Below, one piece after another: positions 17,451-26,288 of a DNA stretch of 64,000 nucleotides. Position numbers and translations under genes: made by a program. Source of the DNA: Clostridiaceae bacterium (lineage in GTDB: Bacteria > Bacillota > Clostridia > Acetivibrionales > DULL01); contig DULL01000066.1 of assembly GCA_012840395.1 (NCBI GenBank), positions 1 through 64,000 on the forward strand, written 5' to 3'. Under the pieces are notes generated by a model that was not told the DNA's origin, ran no database searches, and worked only from the letters and a program-made list of their open reading frames with translations. The stretch's first letter is position 1, and the number at the start of each line of letters is the position of its first letter.

Positions 17451-17494
17451 GGGATGTTACCTTTACCATCACTATGATGTAAAGCAAACATCCC
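17451..17494 (-). terminator. terminator between convergent genes
   Basis: A two-part stem: GGGATGTT (17451-17458) with AACATCCC (17487-17494), and CTTTAC (17461-17466) with GTAAAG (17479-17484). The T-rich tail is on the minus-strand side, so it mainly serves the YjbQ operon. Confidence 0.75.
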
Positions 17495-17544
17495 TCTCAA
17501 TGATCTGGTTTGCTCAGATTTACATATATTACGTTACTATTCTG

Positions 17545-18042
17545 TTATTCACCAATTATATGTACAGTAACAGTGCGTTCACGGGCACGGGTCTGGTCAA
17601 AATCTATAAAATGGATATGGCCAAAACTTCCCAGTTCCAGTTTGCCGTTGTCAATGGGGATGGTTACGCTGCGCCCAATTATTGAAGACCTTAAATGTGC
17701 ATCGGTGTTTAGTGTTCCCGGCTTGTCTTCACCGTGCTGAGCTGCAAACTCAGTAAGCTTTGGACCGGGATGCATATACTGTCCTTCCTTACGGCAGGTA
17801 GGAATAATTTTCTCAAGGACATCTACTAAATCCTGTTGGAGGAACTCCAGACCTGAGTAGGCTTCATCAAAGGAGCATTCTTCTATCATAACAGAACAAG
17901 TTGTATGGCGTGAAAAAACTACACATATACCGGATTTAACACCTGAACGGTCAACAATTTCCTGAACTTGATTAGTAATTCTATGGAAGGTAGGACGTAA
18001 ACCGGTTGATTTTACCTGGAAGGTTTCTCTAATATTTTTCAT
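17545..18042 (-). CDS. YjbQ family protein (UPF0047)
   Basis: 165 residues, somewhat longer than the usual 130-140. Characteristic pieces are VVFSRHTTCSVMIEE near residue 45, HGEDKPGTLNTDAHLRSSIIG near 105-125 and a C-terminal GSFGHIHFIDFD. YjbQ proteins are annotated as secondary thiamine-phosphate synthases on the basis of weak activity; the physiological role is uncertain. It lies 19 bp downstream of the TIM-type isomerase gene with a GGAGG site, so the two form an operon. Confidence 0.88.
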   Translation of the reverse strand: MKNIRETFQVKSTGLRPTFHRITNQVQEIVDRSGVKSGICVVFSRHTTCSVMIEECSFDEAYSGLEFLQQDLVDVLEKIIPTCRKEGQYMHPGPKLTEFAAQHGEDKPGTLNTDAHLRSSIIGRSVTIPIDNGKLELGSFGHIHFIDFDQTRARERTVTVHIIGE

Positions 18043-18061
18043 TTTTTTATCCTCCTACAAA

Positions 18062-18766
18062 TTACTTATTCTTTTTCGCCAGATCATCTGCTGCTTTCCG
18101 TACAGCTGCAACCATTTCCTCAAGTTTGGCAAATGGGTCATCTGACAGAAGGATTCCGGAAGCAGACCCTGCACCTTCAGATCCTGCCATTATAAAGTCA
18201 TAAACCTGTTGTCCGGTGGTTATACCAGCCGCTTGCTCAACTAAAATATTAGGATTGATAGATTTAATTGCTTTTACAGATTCCAAGACATAACTCAAGT
18301 CACTAGCGGTTCCACTGCCGATAAGTTCGGTTGGTTCCGGGTTAATGATATCCGGATTTAAATGCGCGATAGCTTTCATTTCAGCAACGGAGTCAGCGCA
18401 AGCAAATGCTATCATATCCAGTTCGTGAGCTCTTTCAATGGTCTTCTTAATAGCAGATAGAGTCATGGGACGTTCGCAGTGATTAACCACTACACCTACG
18501 GCACCGGTCGCTTTAATTGCTTCTGGAAGTATGTCGGCCATTCCGCGTCCGGGACGAAGGGTGTCCATGTAGGGTGCCAAAACGATCAGGTTATCAGTAT
18601 TTTCTACAATCCTTCTAAGCTCTGTATACGGAGCAATAAAAAGCACATCTATATCGTACTTTTTCGCAGCAGCATCAGCTGCTTTTGCTAATTCAAGCAC
18701 TGCATCACCGTAGATATAGTTCTTTGTGCCAATTTCAAAAAATGGAGTTCTAATTTTTGGTTTCAT
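18062..18766 (-). CDS. triosephosphate isomerase-like protein, archaeal type
   Basis: 234 residues, shorter than the usual bacterial TpiA (about 250). It keeps the TIM layout: an N-terminal Lys region (FFEIGTKNY), a catalytic-His region VVNHCERP, and the catalytic-Glu region EPTELIGSG. The sequence resembles archaeal-type TIMs more than glycolytic bacterial TpiA. It may isomerise a different sugar phosphate. ATG 18766 is preferred to a GTG 9 nt upstream because AAAGG is too close to the GTG. It is the first gene of a two-gene operon with yjbQ. Confidence 0.78.
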   Translation of the reverse strand: MKPKIRTPFFEIGTKNYIYGDAVLELAKAADAAAKKYDIDVLFIAPYTELRRIVENTDNLIVLAPYMDTLRPGRGMADILPEAIKATGAVGVVVNHCERPMTLSAIKKTIERAHELDMIAFACADSVAEMKAIAHLNPDIINPEPTELIGSGTASDLSYVLESVKAIKSINPNILVEQAAGITTGQQVYDFIMAGSEGAGSASGILLSDDPFAKLEEMVAAVRKAADDLAKKNK

Positions 18767-18965
18767 ATGTAGCACTGCCTTTCTAACAGTTTTTATTGTT
18801 GTATGTTAAAAGCTATGTACTCCGAGAATGTATGCATTTATCCTTTAATGCAGCATGTAACCTCGTTTCCTTTTTTAGTATATGTTTTTTTTATCCATAA
18901 GTCAACCCTACCTCAAAGCAGGGTATGGGCTGCCAGAATCCATGGATTCATTGTATAAAGTTGAT

Positions 18966-19679
18966 TCATTTTATATCCGGCATCTGCTTGACAAATTCAT
19001 ATAAATCTTCCAGGGTGCCCTGATAATTTGGCTTAAACTGAGGGTTTCCACGATCAATCATGTAATCGGTAACAAGAAATGTGCCCATACCGATGCTACT
19101 TGCTATCATATCATCCTGAACATCATTTCCAATCATTAGGCAATTATTTGGAGATACATTTAGTATATGACATATATCCTTATAATAATTTATGTTTGGT
19201 TTGCAGTAATAGCTGTTTTCATAGGTAGTAATAAAACGCCACGGAAATTTATCAACACCAACCCAGGACATCCTTTCCAACATTGCCGAAAGGGGAAAGA
19301 CAGGATTTGAAGCCAGAACAATATTATAACCTTTTTCAACCAGATTCTGAACAATCCGAGATGGTAACGAAGAATAATTAGCAATAGACTTAAGTTTGGG
19401 AAATTCCTTCTCGTAAAATTTGAAAAAATGGCCATACATCGCTTCCTTGTCTTTACCTATGGCAGGGATAAAGCTATTCATAAAAGCTTCTTCATTTGAC
19501 ATGTTCCCTTGGTTTTTCATCATGATATCTATAGAATGCATAAAATGTTTAAAGAAAACTTCAGGTTCAATCATATCTTTAAAATAACTAGTTATATCTT
19601 TAAAATACTTACTAATAAATTCATCTGTATCCCATGGTAATAAAGTTCCATCTAAATCAAATAAAATGACATTGTGCAA
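18966..19679 (-). CDS. HAD-superfamily hydrolase
   Basis: 237 residues. Motif I is FDLDGTLL (residues 7-14) with the nucleophile Asp, motif II is in LASNPVF, and motif IV is MIGNDVQDDM. A helical cap lies between residues 20 and 110. It is probably a small-molecule phosphatase; the substrate cannot be told. It stands alone, leftward, separated from the TIM gene by 200 bp. Confidence 0.88.
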   Translation of the reverse strand: MHNVILFDLDGTLLPWDTDEFISKYFKDITSYFKDMIEPEVFFKHFMHSIDIMMKNQGNMSNEEAFMNSFIPAIGKDKEAMYGHFFKFYEKEFPKLKSIANYSSLPSRIVQNLVEKGYNIVLASNPVFPLSAMLERMSWVGVDKFPWRFITTYENSYYCKPNINYYKDICHILNVSPNNCLMIGNDVQDDMIASSIGMGTFLVTDYMIDRGNPQFKPNYQGTLEDLYEFVKQMPDIK

Positions 19680-19803
19680 AATAATTCACCCCAAAATTGA
19701 TATTTAAGATTCATATTAATCTATAAAAATTTATGTCCATTGTAATGTTATCATGGATTTAACCTTCTGTTAAGTTATAAAAGGAAAAGACATATCAGTA
19801 AAA

Positions 19804-19813
19804 TTTTCGAAAG
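19804..19813. promoter_or_regulatory. TCGA-centred near-palindrome, site 1
   Basis: TTTTCGAAAG. Similar sequences occur at 20294-20303 (inside the promoter spacer) and 20439-20448 (leader). They may be operators for the ABC importer operon, although this copy is 480 bp away and may be chance. Confidence 0.25.
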
Positions 19814-19879
19814 TTTTCATAATCCAAATGTAATGAAAGTGAAAATAAAATAATTAATTATTAAAACATTTTTTATTAG

Positions 19880-20047
19880 TTGCATCGCTGGTATGAATCT
19901 CTTAAAGCTGGCAGTTTAACTACTTATTCAACTGCAGCTTCAGCAAAAGACCTGTTAAATAAACTTTCAAGAAGTCCCTCGCTTCTACAAGGGGAAGTTA
20001 AATTGATGCGAAACTATTATAACAATCTCGCGAAGCGATTTTGCTGA
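19880..20047 (+). pseudogene. unidentified 3' gene fragment
   Basis: A 55-codon open stretch directly after a stop codon. It encodes protein-like sequence (HRWYESLKAGSLTTYSTAAS, later KLMRNYYNNLAKRFC) within an otherwise non-coding AT-rich area. It has no ribosome site or ATG at its beginning and is less AT-rich than its surroundings, so it looks like the end of a lost gene. I do not recognise the family. A small hairpin (TCGC-GAA-GCGA, then TTTT) overlaps its end. Confidence 0.4.
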
Positions 20048-20284
20048 TGAATAGTAACAGGAGAATTATTAATTAAGAATTAAGAATATAGTAATATTCA
20101 GCAAATTAGTAATACCTGCGTCATATAATTTAGTAAGTGGTTTTGCTTTGCGAAAAGATTAATGAAATTACATATGCATATATTAAGTAAATATTAAAAT
20201 ATAATTACATATTCATTTCATAATAAATGACACATAATATTTAAATGTAAAAAATAAATTGTATTGGTTAACACAAATTGAATA
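20048..20284. other. gene-poor AT-rich stretch
   Basis: This is the rest of an 860-bp gap between the HAD gene and the ABC operon. It is very AT-rich with no supported reading frame, and leads into the promoter at 20285. Confidence 0.5.
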
Positions 20285-20312
20285 TTGACAAAGTTGTCGA
20301 AAATGATATACT
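20285..20312 (+). promoter_or_regulatory. sigma-A promoter of ABC importer operon
   Basis: TTGACA (20285-20290), 16-nt spacer, TATACT (20307-20312). The spacer contains a TTGTCGAAAA site. The leader to the first gene is about 220 nt. Confidence 0.7.
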
Positions 20313-20438
20313 AAATTCATAAAAATAATTTATTAAAAAGTATTGGTTTTATTGTATAGACTATTTATTATCATTTCTGCAGAGAGATTTACAGACTATT
20401 TAGAACCCGCAAGGAGTATTTCAATAATTATGAATAAG

Positions 20439-20448
20439 TTTTCGAAAA
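20439..20448. promoter_or_regulatory. TCGA-centred palindrome in ABC operon leader
   Basis: A perfect TTTTCGAAAA palindrome about 120 nt past the likely transcription start, similar to the site within the promoter spacer. It is a possible repressor operator. Confidence 0.35.
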
Positions 20449-20459
20449 TATGAATATAT

Positions 20460-20499
20460 TTGCCTGAACATTTTTCAAAAAGAAATATGCTGCAGGCAA
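20460..20499 (+). promoter_or_regulatory. leader stem-loop
   Basis: TTGCCTG (20460-20466) pairs with CAGGCAA (20493-20499), 40 nt upstream of the substrate-binding gene. It may stabilise or regulate the leader. Confidence 0.4.
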
Positions 20500-20538
20500 T
20501 AAAATAAAAATAAAAAAACGTATTAAGGGGGAAACACA

Positions 20539-21945
20539 ATGAAAAGAGTCATCTCTATTCTCTTAGTTGTAGTTATGCTGCTTAGTTTTGCTGGTTGCGG
20601 CAAAAAAGAGACTCCTGGTGGTACTGACGACAAAGCAAGTACAGGTACTAGCACTGACAGCACATCTCAAAAGAAAGTTGAAGAAGTCTATTTCTTCTCA
20701 TCCATTGGCGCATATAAAACTTTGCTTGAACAGGAAATAGAGAAATGGAATAACGGTGAAGGCGCTCAAAAGGGTGTGCGCATAGTAATGGAAACAAATA
20801 TTGACAACTATGGTACTGCGCTTGAGACCATGATACAGGCCGGCACATATCCTGATTTGGCTGATATGTATGCAAGAGTTGATATGTTGAAAGCTGGTTA
20901 TGCACGTAACTTGTATGAGATTAAAGAAATTCAAGACTTAGTAGAGCGTTTTAAACCCTACCTTTCACAAGGTATTAACCTCCAAGGCGACAAGCTGTAC
21001 TCTCTGCCTCTTGAATTAGTTCCTCTCAAGATGGTTTATAATGCAGAGATTTTTAAAGAATGTGGATTGACTGAACCTCCCAAGACTTGGGACGAAATGG
21101 CTGATTATGCAAAAATCATTACTGAAAAAGGAAATGGAAAGTACTATGGTTTTGGATGGACAACAATGTGGACTGCTTCCTTCCAACGCCTTGCAATGAA
21201 AGCTACAATAAGCAGCACTGGTGTTGGTTGGTTCAACAATAATACAGGAACTTATGACTTCAAACCATTCGAAAAGGTTATTAAGGCGATTGCAAGAATG
21301 TATCAGGAAGGTTCAATGTTCCCGACTCCACTTGATCAGCACATTGACCCCATTCGTAACAGATTTGCTGAAGGGTTAGTTGGTATGGAAATTGCTCCTT
21401 CATATGACGTATCAGTTTATACCAGCCAGTTCCCGGCTAAATTTGACTGGAGAGTTTGCGAAGTTCCTGCAATAACTGAAGAAGGTTTAATATACAACGG
21501 AATAGCACTCAACCGTGGAAATATTTCCATTACCAAGTGGGTTGAAGAAAGCAGATTGCCTGCTGTTATAGAAGCTTTCAGATTCATGCACAGCAAGGAA
21601 CTCTACAAGAAACTCTATTCCAACAGCGCTATTATTCCTCATGAAATGGAATTAATCGAAGAAGTTAAAAAAGCAGGTTTTGAATACGAAATGCCCAACT
21701 GGTCTGTAATGTCTGATATAACTTATTATGTAGGAGAACCTGTAAGACCTGATAGGTTACTTACTCTTGATGGTGATAATTACCATACAGTATTTACCAA
21801 TATAATGTTGGGTGAAACTACTTGGGAAGCTGAAATCGATGCTCTTAACAAACGCTACAATGATGCATATAAAAAGGCAAAAGATCAAGGGCTTATAGAT
21901 GTATCAATCTATGAAGCACCATGGGATCCTGGCAAGAGGAAATAA
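20539..21945 (+). CDS. ABC importer substrate-binding lipoprotein, family 1
   Basis: 468 residues. The signal peptide ends in a lipobox (LSFAGC) with the lipidated Cys20, then a Gly/Thr/Ser linker. The mature part has the two-lobe fold of sugar-binding proteins, with motifs such as YPDLADMYARVD and KMVYNAEIFKECGLTEPPKTWDE. It is probably an oligosaccharide or sugar receptor; the ligand is not predictable. The ribosome site is AAGGGGGAA. Two permease genes follow after an intercistronic hairpin. Confidence 0.93.
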   Translation: MKRVISILLVVVMLLSFAGCGKKETPGGTDDKASTGTSTDSTSQKKVEEVYFFSSIGAYKTLLEQEIEKWNNGEGAQKGVRIVMETNIDNYGTALETMIQAGTYPDLADMYARVDMLKAGYARNLYEIKEIQDLVERFKPYLSQGINLQGDKLYSLPLELVPLKMVYNAEIFKECGLTEPPKTWDEMADYAKIITEKGNGKYYGFGWTTMWTASFQRLAMKATISSTGVGWFNNNTGTYDFKPFEKVIKAIARMYQEGSMFPTPLDQHIDPIRNRFAEGLVGMEIAPSYDVSVYTSQFPAKFDWRVCEVPAITEEGLIYNGIALNRGNISITKWVEESRLPAVIEAFRFMHSKELYKKLYSNSAIIPHEMELIEEVKKAGFEYEMPNWSVMSDITYYVGEPVRPDRLLTLDGDNYHTVFTNIMLGETTWEAEIDALNKRYNDAYKKAKDQGLIDVSIYEAPWDPGKRK

Positions 21946-22001
21946 ATAATAAGTTGTAATTATTAGGGCATTATTAGGACGCATCTTATGAATTCGGCTA
22001 A

Positions 22002-22030
22002 TAGGGGGCGAATTATGAAATCGTCCCCTA
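22002..22030 (+). terminator. intercistronic hairpin in ABC operon
   Basis: A 10-bp stem (22002-22011 with 22021-22030, one G-U pair) with a 9-nt loop, between the binding-protein gene and the permeases. Such hairpins commonly let the binding protein be made in excess. Confidence 0.65.
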
Positions 22031-22075
22031 TATTTGTATAGCCAACGTTTAATGCAGTAAACAGGAGGCGATTTA

Positions 22076-22993
22076 ATGAAAGGAAAAAATGCTCTTACTT
22101 TGAGGAGAAAAGAGATAATTCAGTCGTATGTTATGATCGCTTGCAGTGTAATAGGCCTTTGTCTGTTTGTTATATATCCTATAGGCTGGACCTTCAGATG
22201 GTGCTTGTATAACTATAGCGGTATTCTTGCACCTGTATATGTAGGATTTGAAAATTTTGCAAAGATTTTCGGAGAAACCGGTACACGTTTTTGGCAAGCT
22301 GTAGGTAATACATTTGTATTTGCCATAGGAAAGCTGGCGGTAGAATTGCCTTTGGCGTTGGTCCTTGCATATATACTGGCAAGTAACCTTAAAGGTAAAG
22401 ACTTTTTCAGGACCATATATTTTCTGCCTTCCATGCTTTCAGTAGCAGTCATAGGTATAGTTTTCTTTTATCTGTTTGGTTCTTATAATGGTGTTGTCAA
22501 TGAAGTGTTGGTGGCGTTTGGAGGGAAAAGAATATCTTGGTTCACCAACGGTACTCTTGCAATGATTGTTTTGATGATTACATCCATATGGCAGAACTTT
22601 GGAATAAATATGCTGTTTTTTATGACGGGACTTCAGAGTATACCTGTTGAATTATATGAATCTGCCGCAATTGATGGGGCAAGTTCTGCTCAGAGATTCT
22701 TTAAAATTACAATACCAATGCTAGGACCTGTAACTCAGATGGTTGTTATGAACGCATTGCTTGGCTCCTTGAAGGTTACCGATCTTGTTCTTGTTATGAC
22801 AAACGGTGCACCAAATGGTAAGACGGAGGTTATGATGAGCTATATATATAAGCAATTCTTTAGCAGTGTACAGGCAGGAACTGCCAACAACTATGGTTAT
22901 GCTTCTGCTTTGTGTATTATTACTGCAGGTATACTGGGTATTATAACTTTAATCTATCTCAGAATGACTAAAAAGAGCAGCGAGATTTATTAA
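22076..22993 (+). CDS. ABC sugar permease, MalF/UgpA-like
   Basis: 305 residues with six membrane segments. The cytoplasmic EAA loop that docks the ATPase is clear (YESAAIDGASSAQRFFKITIP). It forms a heterodimeric channel with the next gene product. The ribosome site is AGGAGGCG before ATG. The stop is 15 nt before the second permease. Confidence 0.94.
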   Translation: MKGKNALTLRRKEIIQSYVMIACSVIGLCLFVIYPIGWTFRWCLYNYSGILAPVYVGFENFAKIFGETGTRFWQAVGNTFVFAIGKLAVELPLALVLAYILASNLKGKDFFRTIYFLPSMLSVAVIGIVFFYLFGSYNGVVNEVLVAFGGKRISWFTNGTLAMIVLMITSIWQNFGINMLFFMTGLQSIPVELYESAAIDGASSAQRFFKITIPMLGPVTQMVVMNALLGSLKVTDLVLVMTNGAPNGKTEVMMSYIYKQFFSSVQAGTANNYGYASALCIITAGILGIITLIYLRMTKKSSEIY

Positions 22994-23008
22994 GGGAGGT
23001 AAAGATAG

Positions 23009-23893
23009 ATGGCTACAACAAGTAATTTATTCTGGAAAATCGTCCTGTACCTCTTCCTGTTAATTATGGTATTTATTACGCTGGTTCCAATTGTATATAC
23101 CGTATCAGCATCTTTTAAACCAAATACAGAAATCCTGAGCGGTGGTGCACATATTATACCTAAGAATTTCACAGTAGATAACTATATTATCGCCTGGACC
23201 ATGGGCTCTTCAGGTGGCTCAGCAGTAGGGCGTAAGGTAGTTACCTTTGCTGACTATACAGTAAACTCAATAATACTGGCTTCTATTACTGTTGTCGGTA
23301 CAGTAATATTTACCTCTATGAGTGCATACTGTTTCCAAAGAGGTGATTTTCCGGGGAGAAAGTTATTATATAATATTTTCCTGGCTACAATGTTTATTGC
23401 TGCAGGTTCAATTACTATCTTTCCGGTAGTGAAGCTGGCATCAATTTTTGGTATGAACAACCTTTACGGTGCCTCCATTGTGCAAATATTCACGACATCT
23501 GCTGCCAACTTGTTCCTAACCATGGGATATATGAGAACAATAGACAAAGAGATTGATAACGCTGCGAAGATTGATGGCTGTTCATTCTTCCGGACTTATT
23601 ATAATATAATTTTACCATTGTGTAAGCCCATACTTGCTACCATTGCTTTAATGAGCTTCCGACATGCATGGAATGATTATCTGCTTCCAATGGTGTTTAC
23701 ATTGGGGAAACCTGCACAGTATCCGCTGGTAGTAGGAGTAGTTGCGCTTAAGAGTTTCGGCGGCGAAGGTGCAGCACAATATAACCTGCTTATGGCAGGA
23801 ACAATGTTCTCACTTGTTCCTATAGTTGTCATATATCTGGCATTAAACAGATACTTTATTGCCGGTATAACTCAAGGAGCAGTAAAAGGTTAG
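23009..23893 (+). CDS. ABC sugar permease, MalG/UgpE-like
   Basis: 294 residues with six membrane segments. The EAA loop is DNAAKIDGCSFFRTYYNIILP. The MalG-type C-terminus ends in a short GAVKG tail. The ribosome site is GGGAGG. No ATPase gene follows; such importers in Firmicutes usually share an MsmX-type ATPase encoded elsewhere. A strong hairpin terminates the operon at 24104. Confidence 0.94.
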   Translation: MATTSNLFWKIVLYLFLLIMVFITLVPIVYTVSASFKPNTEILSGGAHIIPKNFTVDNYIIAWTMGSSGGSAVGRKVVTFADYTVNSIILASITVVGTVIFTSMSAYCFQRGDFPGRKLLYNIFLATMFIAAGSITIFPVVKLASIFGMNNLYGASIVQIFTTSAANLFLTMGYMRTIDKEIDNAAKIDGCSFFRTYYNIILPLCKPILATIALMSFRHAWNDYLLPMVFTLGKPAQYPLVVGVVALKSFGGEGAAQYNLLMAGTMFSLVPIVVIYLALNRYFIAGITQGAVKG

Positions 23894-24103
23894 AAGAAAG
23901 AGCATATAACCTATATATGATATATAGCCTATATATGGCGGACTTTAAATAAGGAATAGAACTCTTTTGATCAGCATAAATATGCACGATTATGATATAT
24001 ATTTATGCATAATGTGGTATTTGTTTTATTTTATTTTAATGTATAGAATTGTAAAAAATTGAATATAAGCGTTGATGTTAATAGCGCTTCAATTATAAAG
24101 TCT

Positions 24104-24139
24104 TATTAAACTGCAACAGTATTTTGTTGCAGTTTAATA
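24104..24139 (+). terminator. ABC operon terminator
   Basis: A perfect 14-bp stem (24104-24117 with 24126-24139) and an 8-nt loop followed by an AT-rich tail, 210 bp after the last permease. The rest of the gap 23894-24329 shows nothing I can name. Confidence 0.75.
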
Positions 24140-24329
24140 CATTTATTATATATATACAATTTAGTATAATTTGTTCACTTGCATACTTCTTGATAATAAA
24201 AGTTATATAATTCATAATAGTTATTAAACTGAGAATAGTTTAGCAGTTTTTTGTTTTTAATTTTTTCCGGCTTTTAAGTAAGTGCCATATAAGAACATCA
24301 GACTTAAATATATGAAGAGGAGGAGAAGA

Positions 24330-25415
24330 ATGGCTTATATAAAATTTAATTATAGTGATTTGCAAGTTTTTTGTGTAGACGCATTTGAAAGATTTGGATT
24401 TTCAAAAGAGGACAGCAAAATTATAACAGATAATTTGCTTTTATCTGATCTTTATGGTATTGAAAGCCATGGAATGCAAAGATTAGCTAGATATCATAAA
24501 TGCATTAAGAGCGGTATGATTAAAGTAGAAGCAAAACCTGAAATTGTCTTTGAGACGCCTATTTCTGCCGTAATTGACGGACATGACGGCATGGGACAGC
24601 TTATAGGGCACTATTGTATGGAAATTGCCATTAAAAAAGCTAAAGAAAGCGGAGCCGGTTTTGTTATGGCTCGGAATTCCAATCATTATGGGATTGCGGG
24701 ATATTATGCGAAACAGGCTTGTGATGAGGGATTTATTGGAATTTCATTTACCAATTCAGCTGCCATAATGGTTCCAACCTTTGGGAGAAAAGCTATGCTG
24801 GGCTCAAACCCAATTGCAGTAAGCATACCGGCAGATCCCTATCCTTTCTTTTTTGACGCTTCAACAACAGTTGTAACCAGAGGGAAACTTGAAGTATACA
24901 ATAAAATGGAAAAGCCTCTTCCGCTTGGTTGGGCACTGGATGCGCAGGGACATGATACTACTGATGCTGCAGATGTATTAAAGAATATAGGTAATAAAGC
25001 TGGAGGAGGGATAGTACCTTTAGGAGGGTCCACAGAGCAAACTGGGAGTCATAAAGGTTATGGATTTGGCTTGATTTGTGAGATATTTTCTTCAATTTTA
25101 TCTTTAGGTACAACCTCCAACGATACATACAATGGAAATAAATGCGGAGTATGTCATGGCTTTATAGCAATTAATCCTAGTATTTTCGGAAATGCTGATG
25201 ATATTAAGGCCCACCTTTCTAATTATTTAGAGGTTCTTCGAAATTCTGAAAAAGCTGAAGGCCAGTCTCGTATTTATACTCACGGGGAAAAGGAAATAGA
25301 GGCTTCCATCGACAGAATGAAAAATGGTATTCCGGTAAATGATAAAACTGTTAAAGAAATGCAGGATCTTTGTAAAGACCTTAATATGGATTTTGGAGCT
25401 TACTTTAGGAAATAA
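24330..25415 (+). CDS. Ldh-family (malate/L-lactate) dehydrogenase
   Basis: 361 residues of the type II malate/L-lactate dehydrogenase family (NAD(P)-dependent 2-hydroxyacid or imine oxidoreductases). Key segments are LLSDLYGIESHGMQRLARY with the catalytic His, ARNSNHYGIAGYYA, and GSNPIAVSIPAD. Members act on malate, lactate, ureidoglycolate, 2,3-diketogulonate and others, so the substrate is open. The ATG at 24330 is chosen for its GAGGAGGAG site; longer frames upstream have none. It may be monocistronic. Confidence 0.9.
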   Translation: MAYIKFNYSDLQVFCVDAFERFGFSKEDSKIITDNLLLSDLYGIESHGMQRLARYHKCIKSGMIKVEAKPEIVFETPISAVIDGHDGMGQLIGHYCMEIAIKKAKESGAGFVMARNSNHYGIAGYYAKQACDEGFIGISFTNSAAIMVPTFGRKAMLGSNPIAVSIPADPYPFFFDASTTVVTRGKLEVYNKMEKPLPLGWALDAQGHDTTDAADVLKNIGNKAGGGIVPLGGSTEQTGSHKGYGFGLICEIFSSILSLGTTSNDTYNGNKCGVCHGFIAINPSIFGNADDIKAHLSNYLEVLRNSEKAEGQSRIYTHGEKEIEASIDRMKNGIPVNDKTVKEMQDLCKDLNMDFGAYFRK

Positions 25416-25467
25416 CCGGAAAATATTATAAAATAAATAAAAAATTTAATGTTAGTGTAAAAAACTA

Positions 25468-25498
25468 TTGACATTAACGTTACGTCAATGTGTATAGT
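25468..25498 (+). promoter_or_regulatory. MerR-type promoter with 19-bp spacer
   Basis: TTGACA (25468-25473), 19-nt spacer, TATAGT (25493-25498). The spacer region carries a TTGAC/GTCAA inverted repeat (25468-25472 and 25484-25488). An overlong spacer with an internal dyad is the hallmark of MerR-activated promoters, here pointing at the regulator's own gene. Confidence 0.75.
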
Positions 25499-25519
25499 GG
25501 ACTTAAAGGAGGTGGGTCC

Positions 25520-26284
25520 ATGGAATACACCATTAGGAAACTAAGTCAGTTGGCAGGTATAAGTACCAGAACGTTAAGATATTACGATGAAATTGAACTT
25601 CTTAAGCCGGCAAGGGTTAATTCGTCAGGATATCGAATCTATGGTAAAAAAGAAGTAGATAAACTGCAGCAGATACTTTTTTACAGAGAATTAGGTGTAA
25701 GCCTGGATAAAATTAAAGAGATAGTAAATGCACCTTCTTATGATGAAATGGCAGCACTTAGAGAACACCGTGAAAAGCTTCTTGAGAAAAGGGTACAACT
25801 GGATATTCTTATTGCTAATATTGACAGAACAATATTGGAAAAAGAAAGGGGCATTGCTATGGATGATAAAGAAAAATTTATAGGCTTTAAGAAAAAGCTC
25901 ATTGAAGAAAATGAAAAAAAATATGGTAAGGAAGCACGTGAAAAGTACGGCGATGAGGCAGTTGAAAAATCAAATAGAAAGTTAATGAATATGACCCAGC
26001 AGGAATATGATGAGCTTTCCAGACTTTCAGAGGAAATTATAAGAAAGCTTCATGAGGCTTATAAAACAGGTGATCCTGCTGGTGAACTGGCTCAGGAAAC
26101 AGCGGATTTGCATCGCAGGTGGCTGAGCTTCTATTGGGATAACTACAGTAAAGAAGCTCATGCAGGTCTGGCAAGAATGTATGTAGAAGATGAAAGATTC
26201 AAAGCATATTACGATAAAGATGTACCCGGAGCTGCAGAGTTCCTGAGAGATGCCATTCTTATTTACACAGGTATGAAGGATTAG
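25520..26284 (+). CDS. MerR regulator with TipAS-like domain
   Basis: 254 residues. Residues 1-70 are a MerR winged helix (IRKLSQLAGISTRTLRYYDEI). Residues 75-115 are the dimer coiled coil. Residues about 135-254 are a TipAS-type antibiotic-recognition domain (YWDNYSKEAHAGLARMYVED). TipA-like proteins bind drug or peptide ligands and activate their own promoter by untwisting a long spacer. The start is fixed by AAAGGAGG before ATG 25520. No exporter gene is adjacent; three MATE genes lie 9-15 kb upstream. Confidence 0.9.
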   Translation: MEYTIRKLSQLAGISTRTLRYYDEIELLKPARVNSSGYRIYGKKEVDKLQQILFYRELGVSLDKIKEIVNAPSYDEMAALREHREKLLEKRVQLDILIANIDRTILEKERGIAMDDKEKFIGFKKKLIEENEKKYGKEAREKYGDEAVEKSNRKLMNMTQQEYDELSRLSEEIIRKLHEAYKTGDPAGELAQETADLHRRWLSFYWDNYSKEAHAGLARMYVEDERFKAYYDKDVPGAAEFLRDAILIYTGMKD

Positions 26285-26288
26285 AAAC

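Noticed and set aside
17500-17740. Two overlapping plus-strand frames
   Set aside because: They are antisense to yjbQ and have no ribosome site.
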